Assembly: GCA_019634415.1 (NCBI GenBank)
Contig: JAHQVJ010000174.1
Location: 1-64,000, forward strand
DNA from: Myxococcales bacterium
Lineage (GTDB): Bacteria; Myxococcota_A; UBA796; GCA-2862545
Direction of reading: 5' to 3'
DNA: 64,000 bases
The notes beneath the pieces are model-generated. The model worked only from the letters and a program-made list of their open reading frames with translations, was not told the DNA's origin and did not search any database. Positions 46,124-54,700 of the stretch are shown here, in pieces (position 1 is the stretch's first letter; each line of letters starts with the position of its first letter). Made by a program: the position numbers and the translations under genes.

Positions 46124-46626
46124 TCGCAGTGTCGATGATGCTGGTGGCCTGCCAGCGCCCTGCAGCGGAGCCGCCGTTGCTCGCCGTGAGCGCGGAGGCT
46201 GCTGGGGCACCGTGCAGCACGGGCTGCAGCGGCCCGACCCCCGACGAGGTGGCGCACCTCACCGATGGCGAGATCGCCGAGCTGCTCACCGAGGTGGCTT
46301 CCGCACCCGTGGGTGCGGCCGAGCTGGCAGTGGAGACGTTGCTGTTCCACGGTGCACAGACGCGAGACTACCTGGCCCGGCGTGGTAGTGGGCCCCTGTC
46401 CGAGGCGCACCGCAGCTGGCTCACCCACGAGCTGGCGCGTGACGAGGTGGCCATCGGGCTTCGGCTGGTGGCGCGTGACGGAGCGCTGCTGGGGCACCGG
46501 GAAGACGTCGTTCCCTTGGGTGCCAAGCAGCACCTGCTGCTGCGCGACATGGGAGCGTTCGGTCGAGCCGACGTGAACGGCAAGGTCAAGCGGGTAGGGG
46601 TGAAGCACCTGTGGGCCCGGTTTTGA
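46120..46626 (+). CDS. Small predicted lipoprotein
   Basis: A 168-residue lipoprotein with a very short leader (MIAVSMMLVAC, lipobox LVAC). The mature domain is helical, with PDEVAHLTDGEIAELLTEVAS and RDYLARRGS segments. No family is recognised. The ATGA overlap with the HEAT-repeat gene suggests a joint function at the envelope. Confidence 0.65.
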   Translation: MIAVSMMLVACQRPAAEPPLLAVSAEAAGAPCSTGCSGPTPDEVAHLTDGEIAELLTEVASAPVGAAELAVETLLFHGAQTRDYLARRGSGPLSEAHRSWLTHELARDEVAIGLRLVARDGALLGHREDVVPLGAKQHLLLRDMGAFGRADVNGKVKRVGVKHLWARF

Positions 46627-46824
46627 ATGGAGGGCGTCCACATGGTGGCAGGACCGTGGTTCACGGTCCAGGACGCAGACACGGCACAGTGGGAGCCCTT
46701 CGGTCGCGTGTGGGTCAGCGATGGCGGACAGCACGACGGCGTGGCGGACCTGCAGCTGAAGCTGACGTTGCTCGAGCCGACGTCGGCACCCGGAACACAC
46801 ACGGAGGTGGCCGATGCTGGCTAG
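46627..46824 (+). CDS. Possible small protein between lipoprotein and DUF2330 genes
   Basis: A 65-residue frame starting with ATG directly after the preceding stop and overlapping the DUF2330 start by 11 bases. Codon use resembles its neighbours and it fills an otherwise empty interval of 187 bases. No domain is seen. It may be a leader peptide or a spurious frame. Confidence 0.4.
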   Translation: MEGVHMVAGPWFTVQDADTAQWEPFGRVWVSDGGQHDGVADLQLKLTLLEPTSAPGTHTEVADAG

Positions 46825-48106
46825 CGTGATGATGATGGCAACCGCGTGGGCCGATCCCTGCGGCATGGTGCCCCCCATCCGAGTGACGGGCGAACAGGTG
46901 GGGATCGAGCGCCAGGGATTGCAGCAGACCTACGTGTTCTTCCGGAATGGCGTGCAGACCATCGCCATCCATCCCGGGTTCACGGGCTCCGTGGAGGAGT
47001 TCGGCATGCTCGTGCCGCTCCCCGCGGTTCCGTCGCTCCGCAAGATCGACGACCGCACCTTCGCGCACCTCGCTGCGGCCATCGATCCGCCCCAGGTCGA
47101 CGTGTACCACTCCTACGACGAGGAGGAGTCCATGGACGCGGACATGCCCATGGCGGAGTCCGACGATCTATCGGTGGTGCGGAAGAAGGACGCCGTGCGC
47201 GTGGTGAAGGAAGAAGCCGTGGGCATGTACCAGGTGGCGGTGCTCGAGGCGGGTTCGGCCTCGGCCCTGCAGCGCTGGATGGATGCCCACCAGTTCCGCT
47301 ACCCCCGAGGCATGGACGACGTCGTCGCCGACTACGTGCGCATCGGTTGGATGTTCGTGGCGATCAAGGCGAAGGTGGGCACCATGGCCGGGGTGGAGCC
47401 AGCGCCGGGCATGCGGGGCGTGAAGCCCGGCATGCCCGAGGGTGCGTCCTTCGACGGGTACGTGCAGGGCATGGGCTTTCGCTTCCGCGTGGATGCGCCC
47501 GTGATCCCCATGCGGCTGTCGGTGTTCAACGGTGATGACACGCACAACCGGGTGTACTTGGTCACGGAGGGCGCAGCGCGCATTCCAGAGGTTTCCGCAG
47601 GCTTCGTGCGTCGACAGATCGACGGGCGCACCCTGCACGGCAACCTCACCGAGCCCCTGGTCGTCCGCATGGAGGACGGCTCTGATTGGCAGGATCTGAC
47701 GGGCTGGGCGCGCGACGAGGTCGAGCGCAACCGGCAGTCGGATCCCCACGTGGGCGTCGCGCGTAGCTTGATCGCTGGCGATCTGATGGCCGTGGCCTCC
47801 GGGTCCATGACCCTGCCCTTCGAGGAGCAGGAGAAGGAGCTGCTGCGCATCAACGAGGCGCTGGGGCTCCGGGGTGCCGGGGTGGACGGCCTCGTGATGG
47901 AGCACCTGTCCGAGCAGCAGGCCGAGGCCATCGGGCCAGCACTGCAGGACGTCTACGAGATGACCCTGAACGTGATCGACGGGAGCTTCCCCGCGCGCGT
48001 GCTCGGGGAGCGCAACCTGACGGTGAGCCCGTGGCGAATGCCCGAGGCCCGGAACCGATTCGAGATCTGGAACGTGCGGCCTGCTGGGCCGGTGGTGTGG
48101 TTGTAG
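46814..48106 (+). CDS. DUF2330 domain exported protein (first of a tandem pair)
   Basis: A 430-residue exported protein. The signal peptide is followed by the family hallmark ADPCGMVPP, then LQQTYVFFRNGVQTIAIHPGF and EEFGMLVPLPAVPSLRKID. The family is widespread in Myxococcota and some other bacteria, and its role is unknown. The C-terminal Trp/Arg-rich end (VRPAGPVVWL) is shared with its neighbour. GGAGGTGG precedes ATG at 46814. Confidence 0.88.
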   Translation: MLASVMMMATAWADPCGMVPPIRVTGEQVGIERQGLQQTYVFFRNGVQTIAIHPGFTGSVEEFGMLVPLPAVPSLRKIDDRTFAHLAAAIDPPQVDVYHSYDEEESMDADMPMAESDDLSVVRKKDAVRVVKEEAVGMYQVAVLEAGSASALQRWMDAHQFRYPRGMDDVVADYVRIGWMFVAIKAKVGTMAGVEPAPGMRGVKPGMPEGASFDGYVQGMGFRFRVDAPVIPMRLSVFNGDDTHNRVYLVTEGAARIPEVSAGFVRRQIDGRTLHGNLTEPLVVRMEDGSDWQDLTGWARDEVERNRQSDPHVGVARSLIAGDLMAVASGSMTLPFEEQEKELLRINEALGLRGAGVDGLVMEHLSEQQAEAIGPALQDVYEMTLNVIDGSFPARVLGERNLTVSPWRMPEARNRFEIWNVRPAGPVVWL

Positions 48107-48115
48107 GAGGTGGTC

Positions 48116-49417
48116 GTGTTTTCCGTTCTCGTCAGTACGCTCGCGTTGGCCGATCCCTGCGGCATGGTGCCGCCCTTGTTCGTGGGCAACGGCCCAGCGC
48201 CCCAGGGGATCGAGCGCCAGGGGCTCCAGCAGACCTACACCTTCTTCCGCGACGGTGTCCAGACCATCGCGATCCGTCCCGGCTTCACCGGCGACGTCGA
48301 TCAGTTCGGCATGCTCGTGCCGCTGCCGGCCGTCCCCGCGCTCCGCAAGATCGACGACCGCACCTTCGAGCACCTCCGCTCGGCCGTGGATCCACCGGTG
48401 GTCCGGGTCCAGGTCGTCCGGCGCCGCGTCAACTTCGGCCTGCCGATGGCGCAGAAGAGTGCGCCGCCGATGTCCGCTGCGCCAGGGCTCGAGCTCGCCC
48501 GCGACGAGGTGCGCGTGGTGAAGGAGGAAGCGGTCGGCATGTACGAGGTGGCCGTGCTCGAGGCCGGCTCCGCTCGAGCGCTGCAGCGCTGGATGGACGA
48601 CAACGCCTTTCGCTACCCCGCGGGCATGGATCGCACCGTGGAGGACTACGTGCGCTCCGGCTGGATGTTCGTCGCCATCAAGACCCGAGTGGGGGCGATG
48701 GCGGGGGTGACGCCGAGGCCAGGGCAGCGCTCCGTGAACCCCGGGATGCCCGATGGTGCCTCCTTCGACGGCTTCGTGCAGGGCATGGCGTTTCGCTTTC
48801 GCGTGGACGAGCCCGTGGTGCCCATGCGCCTCGCGGTCTTCAACGGGGACGACACCCACAACCGGGTGTTCGTGCTCTCCGAGGGGCCCTCTCGCATCAA
48901 CGAGGTGCCCCAGGGGTTCGTGCGCCGGCAGGTGTCCGGACGCCAGCTGTACGCCAATGTCACCGAGCCCTTGGACTACGTGGTGTCGGGCGGAGGCAGG
49001 CTGCGTGCCTCGGAGGTCGCCGAGCTCGACGGGCTGCGGAATCCGGAGCCCTACGTGGCGGCGGCGCGTGATCTGATGGCGGCCGACATCATGGCAGCCT
49101 CGCGGCGGGAGCTGTCGCTTCCCTTCGAGGAGAGCGAGAAGGAGCTGCTGCGGATCAACGAGGCCCTGGGCCTGCGCGGCGCCGAGATCGACGTGTTGGT
49201 CCACGACCAGGTGAGTGACCTGCGCGGGCAGGCCGTGCAGCCCGCCGTGCAGGATCTCGCCGAGATGACCCTGACGGTGGTGGACGGATCCTTCGATCCC
49301 GAGACGTTGAGTGAGAAGAACCTGACGTTCTCCACCTGGCGCATGCCTCCGGCGCAGAACCGCTTCGAGGTGTGGAACGACCGCGCGGAGGGCCCCCAGC
49401 ACTGGGTGTACCGCTAG
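48116..49417 (+). CDS. DUF2330 domain exported protein (second of a tandem pair)
   Basis: A 433-residue paralogue of the preceding gene, alignable along its whole length (LADPCGMVPP, LQQTYTFFRDGVQTIAIRPGF, RKIDDRTFEHL, PFEESEKELLRINEALGL). The two clearly arose by duplication, with a variable, low-complexity insert around residues 100-125. I chose GTG at 48116, which has GGAGG 5 bases upstream; GTG at 48110 is inside that site. The function is unknown. Confidence 0.88.
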   Translation: MFSVLVSTLALADPCGMVPPLFVGNGPAPQGIERQGLQQTYTFFRDGVQTIAIRPGFTGDVDQFGMLVPLPAVPALRKIDDRTFEHLRSAVDPPVVRVQVVRRRVNFGLPMAQKSAPPMSAAPGLELARDEVRVVKEEAVGMYEVAVLEAGSARALQRWMDDNAFRYPAGMDRTVEDYVRSGWMFVAIKTRVGAMAGVTPRPGQRSVNPGMPDGASFDGFVQGMAFRFRVDEPVVPMRLAVFNGDDTHNRVFVLSEGPSRINEVPQGFVRRQVSGRQLYANVTEPLDYVVSGGGRLRASEVAELDGLRNPEPYVAAARDLMAADIMAASRRELSLPFEESEKELLRINEALGLRGAEIDVLVHDQVSDLRGQAVQPAVQDLAEMTLTVVDGSFDPETLSEKNLTFSTWRMPPAQNRFEVWNDRAEGPQHWVYR

Positions 49418-49420
49418 CAG

Positions 49421-49846
49421 CTACCGGGAGCGGACCCGGAACAGCAGATCCACCGATGCCACCCGACTCGGGTCGACGCCTTCCGGCAGATCGACCCGGG
49501 GCAACGGGGCGTCCATCAGCTCCCCGGTGTCCACGTCGACGATGTGGCAGTGAGGCTGCGTGTGGGTGTCGAAGTAGATGCACTCGTTGTCGAGGGACAC
49601 CTCGCCGAGGAGCCCCGCCGACACCAGCTGGCCGAGGGTGTTGTAGACCGTGGCCATGGACACTGGCTGATCGCGCTGCTGGGCCTCGTCGTGCAGCTCG
49701 CTCGCGGTGACGTGACGGTGATCCCCCTCGAACAGCAACCTCGCGAGGATCAGACGCTGGGTCGTCGGACGCAGACCCGCCCCGAGGAGCAGATCCTTCA
49801 AGGCAGCGTTGCTCGTGAGGTGGGGGCCAGCCGGCGGGAACGTCAT
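49421..49846 (-). CDS. Fur-family transcriptional regulator, Irr/PerR-like
   Basis: A 141-residue Fur-family protein. It has the winged helix RPTTQRLILARLLF ... TVYNTLGQLVSAGLLGEV and the metal-binding segment HTQPHCHIVDVDTGELMD. It lacks the two CxxC zinc motifs of classical Fur, as Irr-type members do. It probably senses iron, haem or peroxide. ATG at 49846 is preferred; another ATG at 49870 is possible. Convergent with the DUF2330 pair, 3 bases from its stop. Confidence 0.87.
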   Translation of the reverse strand: MTFPPAGPHLTSNAALKDLLLGAGLRPTTQRLILARLLFEGDHRHVTASELHDEAQQRDQPVSMATVYNTLGQLVSAGLLGEVSLDNECIYFDTHTQPHCHIVDVDTGELMDAPLPRVDLPEGVDPSRVASVDLLFRVRSR

Positions 49847-49870
49847 CGTCTTGCAGTAGCGTGACGGCAT

Positions 49871-49888
49871 GCTTCGGGGCAACGAAGC
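49871..49888. repeat. Short inverted repeat upstream of the Fur-like gene
   Basis: GCTTCG at 49871-49876 and CGAAGC at 49883-49888 are exact complements across 6 bases. They lie 25 bases upstream of the Fur-like start and about 140 bases before the OmpA gene, so they could serve as an autoregulatory site. The GC-rich core is unlike a classical Fur box. Confidence 0.3.
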
Positions 49889-50029
49889 GTCGCGGTGTGC
49901 ATGGCCCGGGTTGTCGGCGATGCTGTGGTCGGGCATAAGGAGACGTCGCCGCGCACGGCCTTGCCGACGGGGTGTGCTGGGAGGGGGGGAGCGGTGCCCA
50001 GACCCACGGCCGCTCAGGAACGATACGAC

Positions 50030-50728
50030 ATGCGACTGCTCCTGGCTTTCCTGATGGCGGCCTGGGGCATCGGCCTCGTGATGGCGGTCACCTGGGGGGT
50101 CCCTCGGGTGGAGGATGGCCTGAGACGCCAGGTGCAAGGCGTCCTCCGGGAAGCCGGGCTCGTCGACGTCACGGTGGAGGTCCACGAGCGTGCGGTCTGG
50201 CTCCACGGTGAGGCCCACGGGCAGCCAGAAGCCGAGTGGGTGAAGGCACTCGCGGCCTCGGTGGACGGCGTGCGTCGGGTCCATGCCGAGTCCCTCACCG
50301 TCATCGAGCCTCGGCCGCCGCTGTTCCCTCCCGATGGGCCGCCCCCGACTCCCGAGGAGGTGCGTGACGCCTTGAACGGGTTGATCCAGGGGGAGGTGGA
50401 CTTCCAGGCGGGCAGCGCCATCCTCCAGCCCGATGGCGAGGTCTGCCTGGACGAGGTCGCTCAGGTGCTCGTGGAGCAAGCCGGCGTGCGCTTGTTCGTG
50501 GAGGGACACACCGACAACCAAGGGTCGGGCGACGACAACCTCGCCCTGTCGCGACGGCGCGCCGAGACCGTCGTGAAGCGTCTCGTGGCTGGTGGGGTGG
50601 AGCCAGAGCGGCTGCATGCGCTGGGGTACGGCGGCTCCAAGCCCATCGCAGACAACGACACGGAGGAAGGGCGAGCCCAGAATCGTCGAATCGCGTTCCG
50701 ACTGCGCACCGTCCAGGGGGACCCGTGA
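50030..50728 (+). CDS. Exported OmpA-family protein with a BON-like domain
   Basis: A 232-residue protein with an N-terminal hydrophobic anchor or signal (LLLAFLMAAWGIGLVMAV). A BON-like region follows (residues about 30-90: LREAGLVDVTVEVHERAVWLHGEA), then a Pro-rich linker and an OmpA C-terminal domain with FVEGHTDNQG, the NLALSRRRAETV helix and AQNRRIAFRL. OmpA domains bind peptidoglycan. ATG at 50030 is used; longer readings start in a region without a ribosome site. First gene of a three-gene coupled operon. Confidence 0.85.
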   Translation: MRLLLAFLMAAWGIGLVMAVTWGVPRVEDGLRRQVQGVLREAGLVDVTVEVHERAVWLHGEAHGQPEAEWVKALAASVDGVRRVHAESLTVIEPRPPLFPPDGPPPTPEEVRDALNGLIQGEVDFQAGSAILQPDGEVCLDEVAQVLVEQAGVRLFVEGHTDNQGSGDDNLALSRRRAETVVKRLVAGGVEPERLHALGYGGSKPIADNDTEEGRAQNRRIAFRLRTVQGDP

Positions 50729-51507
50729 GCTACGTCGCTGCCGAGATCTTGCTGCTGTGTGTGCTGTTGAGCCTCGTGTCCGCCGTGATCGGCTGGGTGA
50801 CGCGGGCCTATGCCGAGCGCTGGTGGTTCGCGCCCCGCGCAGCCTCGGAGGCCTTGGACGCCTCCACGCTGCGTGAAGAGCTGGAGCGGGCGCGCTCGCA
50901 GCTGCGTGACCTCGATCAGCGCCTCGCGCGGATGGAGCCCGAGCGAGTGGCCCTCGAGGAGGATCTGGCCCGCAAAGAGGCCATGATCGCAGCGCTTCAG
51001 GAGGCCTTGGAAGGGGAGCCACCGCCTGCTCCTCCTCCAGCACCCCCGGACGACGAACGCCCCGACGCGGTGGAGGAGTTCGATCTCATCGACGAAGACG
51101 AGCTTCCCGAGCTGGCAGACTTCACGGACGAGGCCGATCCCACTGCCGAGTCCGAGGTGATGCACGCCGAGGTGACCTCGATCCCCACCACCGTCGGGTT
51201 CCCGGTGGTGGTGCCGCCCGTCTCCACCCTCACCCGAGAACAAGCTCAGCAGCGCGTGCGCTCCATCGCCCTCGAGATCCCCGTCGACGAGACGGACGAC
51301 CTCCGAGCGGTGCGGGGGATCGGCGCCAGGATGGCCGAGCAGCTCGAGGAGATGAAGGTGGTCACCTATCGACAGCTCGTGGTGCTGGTGGACAAGCAGC
51401 CAGAGCTCATGGCGAAGGCCCTGAAGTCCACGGAGGGCCGGGTGACGAAGTGGGCCACGCAAGCTCGAAGACTTCACGAGTCCACCTACGGGGAGGCGCT
51501 GCCGTGA
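50725..51507 (+). CDS. Membrane-anchored coiled-coil protein with helix-hairpin-helix domain
   Basis: A 260-residue protein with an N-terminal membrane helix (LLLCVLLSLVSAVIGWV), a coiled coil (residues about 45-95, REELERARSQLRDLDQRLARME) and an acidic Pro-rich linker. It ends with a helix-hairpin-helix-like module (DLRAVRGIGARMAEQLEEM). Such modules are often named DUF4332-like and bind DNA or proteins. GTG at 50725 overlaps the OmpA gene stop, and its stop overlaps the next start, suggesting a single envelope complex. Confidence 0.75.
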   Translation: MSYVAAEILLLCVLLSLVSAVIGWVTRAYAERWWFAPRAASEALDASTLREELERARSQLRDLDQRLARMEPERVALEEDLARKEAMIAALQEALEGEPPPAPPPAPPDDERPDAVEEFDLIDEDELPELADFTDEADPTAESEVMHAEVTSIPTTVGFPVVVPPVSTLTREQAQQRVRSIALEIPVDETDDLRAVRGIGARMAEQLEEMKVVTYRQLVVLVDKQPELMAKALKSTEGRVTKWATQARRLHESTYGEALP

Positions 51508-52481
51508 CGCGCGCTGCGCGCGGGGCTCTCGTGGTCGGAGGTCTCGTCGTGGGACTGGGGCTGATCGCTTGGCTCGTGTCGGGGGGCGACGCGGAGACCG
51601 TTTCCGACGCCGTGCCCTCCCACGCGCTACACGAGCTCGCGTGGCCCGAGGAGGGTCCCGAGCGTCTCCTCGATGCGGCCCTGGAGCCCTCCGGTCCACC
51701 GCTGGAAGAGGTGGCGCAGCAACTGGCGGGCGCCGAGGGGGTGGTCTGCACGGTGGAGCCGAGCGTCGACGGAGGAACGGCGCGGCTCACCCTCGATGCC
51801 GACATCGCTGGGGACTGGCTCGCCGTGGCTGCGGCCCGCGCGCACGTGCTGGTGTTGTCGGAGATCCCGGCCGAGGGCTCCGGCACCCTGCGAGTGGAGG
51901 GGTTCGCACCCGAGCCGATCCGCTGGCAAGCTGCACGCGACGGAGCGGGCTCGTGCACGCCCGATCCGCTGGTGCTGCGACCTGCGGAGGCCGGGGTGGT
52001 GGGCACCGTCGGGGGGGCCGACGGGCCATCGGGGAGCTTCGGGCTGACGGCATGCGGCCAGGCGGCCACCGTCGACGCCGAAGGAGGGTTCTTTGCGGCG
52101 GCGGTGCCTGGCGAGCCCTGCGAGGTGGTGCTGCGTCGCCACTACGGGGTGTGGGAGTTCGTCGAGCGCGTCGAGGTGGTCCCGAGGATGGGACGCGACG
52201 AGGTGCTGGAGCTCGAGCTGCCCCCGTTCGAGGCGGTGCTGCCCCTGGTGGTGGAGGACGGGCGCGTGGGTGCGGTGTGGGACGAAGGCCAGGACTGGGC
52301 GGGTGCGGTGGTGCACACCGTCGACGGAGAGGCGGTTCCTGCCGACGCCGATGGCTTTCATCTCGCCACGGGCGGCCGTGCAGGCACCGTGGCGGAGGTG
52401 GAGCTGGAGCTCGACGGGGAGCGGCAGCTGGTGGAGGTGCCTCGCAAGGCGCTGACCTTCGAGGACTGGCTGGTTCGCTGA
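51504..52481 (+). CDS. Membrane-anchored hypothetical protein of the OmpA operon
   Basis: A 325-residue protein with an N-terminal membrane helix (GALVVGGLVVGLGLIAWLV) and a beta-rich extracytoplasmic part with carboxypeptidase-regulatory-like repeats (VGTVGGADGPSGSFGL, VDAEGGFFAAAVPGEPC). No family is certain. GTG at 51504 overlaps the preceding stop. Convergent with the AAA-like orphan, whose stop is 8 bases away. Confidence 0.68.
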   Translation: MTRAARGALVVGGLVVGLGLIAWLVSGGDAETVSDAVPSHALHELAWPEEGPERLLDAALEPSGPPLEEVAQQLAGAEGVVCTVEPSVDGGTARLTLDADIAGDWLAVAAARAHVLVLSEIPAEGSGTLRVEGFAPEPIRWQAARDGAGSCTPDPLVLRPAEAGVVGTVGGADGPSGSFGLTACGQAATVDAEGGFFAAAVPGEPCEVVLRRHYGVWEFVERVEVVPRMGRDEVLELELPPFEAVLPLVVEDGRVGAVWDEGQDWAGAVVHTVDGEAVPADADGFHLATGGRAGTVAEVELELDGERQLVEVPRKALTFEDWLVR

Positions 52482-52489
52482 ACCGCTGA

Positions 52490-53614
52490 CTACAGCGCGT
52501 TCAACAGCTTGGCGATCCGCTTCGACAGCGCCGTGATGGCGGTGGGGTCGAGCGGTGGGGGAAGCTGTGCGGAGTAGGTCCCGTCCAGCTTCGACAGCAG
52601 CATGCCGGCGGCGGCGTCGAGCGCGATGTCCGAGCGCCACAGCTGCAGGAAGGATCCGCTACCCGCGCCCTGAATCCGCACCTCCGCTTCGTCGTCGAGA
52701 TCGAAGGTCAGCGCCCCCCACATCTCGGGGCGGAGGCTCACCACCACCTGGGCCACGGCATCCATGACGGGCAGCCTCGCGCCACGGTGCTGCAGGGGAT
52801 GGTCGACGATGGTGCGCAGCAGCGCTGGGGTGAGCAGTCCGCGGATCTCGTCGACGTCGATGTCGAGGCCCGGTCGGCTCGGTGTGGGCTCGGCGCTCGT
52901 GGGCGACTCCGTCGGGGCCGCGTCGGTCACGGTGGTGTCAGGGGGAGGTGGGGCGGTCTCCGCGGCGGTCACCACAGGCTCCACCGCCTCCGGCACGGAC
53001 TGTGCCGCGGGCTCGGTGGCAGCCGGCACCACCACGCGAACCGTGTCGCCCGCCTTCACCTCGATGCACGCCACCGAATCCGCCAGCTCCGCCCGCACCG
53101 CGTCGCGGGCGTGGGACAGGAAGACCAGCACGTTGTTGCTGCGGCGCAGCTGCTCGTTGTCTGGCCAGTGAAGGAGCAGGGGCGCACCAGGGATCGGATC
53201 CACTCGCTTGCGGTGACCAGGAACGAGTCGCTCGGTCTCTCGCACGATGTAGGCCTGGTCCGTGCCCATCGTGGACAGGGCGCGCCAGATCCGGCCGAGG
53301 GCCTCACTGGGGTCGCTCTCGCGCAGGGCATCGGTGGTGCCCTCTACGAACTCCTGGGCCTTGACCAGGTTCTCGAAGCGCGTGCGGTCGGCGATGCCGG
53401 CGAACTCGATGCGCGCAGGCCTCGGCCAGGGGCGCAGCGTGCCCACGATGGGTCGCGTGCGCGACAGGAACGCGCGCAACACCGCGGGACAGTCCATGGG
53501 GCTCCCTTCGGCGTCGAAGGTCGTTCCCTGCACTGCCCCATGGAGGAGGAACGCGTTCGCCTCGTCGGCGAGGTACCGCTCCTTCAGCTCCTCGATCCAA
53601 TCTGGCCAAGCCAT
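52490..53614 (-). CDS. Hypothetical protein resembling the N-terminal part of an AAA ATPase
   Basis: A 374-residue protein. The N-terminus (WIEELKERYLADEANAFLLHG) and RRSNNVLVFLSHARDAV resemble the leading region of a group of bacterial AAA proteins. No Walker A or B motif is present, so ATP hydrolysis is unlikely. A Pro/Thr/Ala-rich linker (about 195-245) separates it from a C-terminal domain with a DLDDEAEVRIQGAGSG segment. The family is not recognised. Confidence 0.6.
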   Translation of the reverse strand: MAWPDWIEELKERYLADEANAFLLHGAVQGTTFDAEGSPMDCPAVLRAFLSRTRPIVGTLRPWPRPARIEFAGIADRTRFENLVKAQEFVEGTTDALRESDPSEALGRIWRALSTMGTDQAYIVRETERLVPGHRKRVDPIPGAPLLLHWPDNEQLRRSNNVLVFLSHARDAVRAELADSVACIEVKAGDTVRVVVPAATEPAAQSVPEAVEPVVTAAETAPPPPDTTVTDAAPTESPTSAEPTPSRPGLDIDVDEIRGLLTPALLRTIVDHPLQHRGARLPVMDAVAQVVVSLRPEMWGALTFDLDDEAEVRIQGAGSGSFLQLWRSDIALDAAAGMLLSKLDGTYSAQLPPPLDPTAITALSKRIAKLLNAL

Positions 53615-53662
53615 ACAAAACGGGTATCCACCGACGGGTGTTGCAGCGAATGGAGAACGGTC

Positions 53663-54661
53663 GTGATCCCCAACTCTCGGGAGGCCCGCATCGGCGAGGT
53701 GCTCATCTATGCACTCGAAGATCTCGAGGTGGCGGGTCGATGGCTCGTGGCCGACGATCGCGGGGGCGTGGGTGAAGCCCTTCGAGATCGCTGCGAGGTG
53801 GTGACGTGGTATCGAACGGCGCAGGGTGGGCAGAGCGCTGCGCCGTTGCCCCCATCAGGCCCCTTCGACGGCGTGGTCCTGCGGCTGCCCCGGGGCAGCG
53901 AGGCGATGCGCATGGTGTGGCACCTGGTGGCGAGTCAGCTGTCGGAGGACGGCGTCTTGGTGCTGGGGGGCGGCAACGACGAGGGGATCCGACCCACCGC
54001 GAAGCGTCTGAGGGATCTGTTCGACGACGTCGAGGTGGTCGCCACCCGTCGGCACTGTCGGGTGGTGGTGGGGCGACGACCCACCCCTGATCTTCGGGGA
54101 GCCCTGACGGACTGGCAGGCCAGTGTGGAGGCCGAGGTGGCTGGTGTGGATCTGCGCTGGGTGAGCTGGCCCACGCTGTTCGCCCACGGGCGGCTGGACG
54201 TGGGCACGCGTCAGCTGCTCGAGGCCCTGCCCCCTTTGGAGGGTCGAGTGCTGGACTTCGCCTGTGGCGCAGGCGTGATCGGGCAGTTCCTGCGTGCTCG
54301 CGGCGACGCCTGCACGGTGGACCAGTCCGACGTCTCCGCCCTCGCCACCCACGCAGCCGAGATCAACAACCCGGGTGCCCAGACGTGGACGGCAGACGGG
54401 ATGCCCACGGAGGGGGGCCCCTGGAACCACATCGTGAGCAATCCGCCCATCCACCTGGGCAACGACAGCGACCACAGCATCGTGCAGGCGCTGGCCGCGA
54501 CGACGCCACATCGGCTGGCGCGAGGCGGCCACCTCTGGCTGGTGGTGCAGGGAACGGTGCCGGTGAAGCGCACCTTGGCCGATGCCTTCGCGGCGGTGGA
54601 CTGCGTGTCGCGCACGCCTGCCTTCTCGGTGTGGCGCGCGCGGAGGAAGCGGCTGCTTTGA
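53663..54661 (+). CDS. rsmC: RsmC-like methyltransferase (class I SAM-dependent, MTS domain)
   Basis: A 332-residue protein whose C-terminal half is an MTS domain. The SAM motif is VLDFACGAGVIGQFL and the catalytic motif is IVSNPPIHLG (N-P-P-x-H). The N-terminal half is the degenerate methyltransferase-like domain that E. coli RsmC also has, and the total length is close to RsmC (343 aa). RsmC methylates G1207 of 16S rRNA, so that is the likely target. GTG at 53663 has GGAG 8 bases upstream; the longer frame from 52787 overlaps the AAA-like gene. Confidence 0.83.
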   Translation: MIPNSREARIGEVLIYALEDLEVAGRWLVADDRGGVGEALRDRCEVVTWYRTAQGGQSAAPLPPSGPFDGVVLRLPRGSEAMRMVWHLVASQLSEDGVLVLGGGNDEGIRPTAKRLRDLFDDVEVVATRRHCRVVVGRRPTPDLRGALTDWQASVEAEVAGVDLRWVSWPTLFAHGRLDVGTRQLLEALPPLEGRVLDFACGAGVIGQFLRARGDACTVDQSDVSALATHAAEINNPGAQTWTADGMPTEGGPWNHIVSNPPIHLGNDSDHSIVQALAATTPHRLARGGHLWLVVQGTVPVKRTLADAFAAVDCVSRTPAFSVWRARRKRLL

Positions 54662-54664
54662 GTT

Positions 54665-54693
54665 TCTGCCGTGGACCGGGCTCCGTCGGCAGA
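54665..54693. terminator. Possible bidirectional terminator hairpin
   Basis: TCTGCCG at 54665-54671 and CGGCAGA at 54687-54693 are exact complements, with a 15-base loop. The hairpin lies in the 39 bases between the convergent rsmC-like gene and the Ca-binding-repeat lipoprotein gene. A short T-run is present only on the rsmC side, before the stem. Confidence 0.35.
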
Positions 54694-54700
54694 GCCAGCC

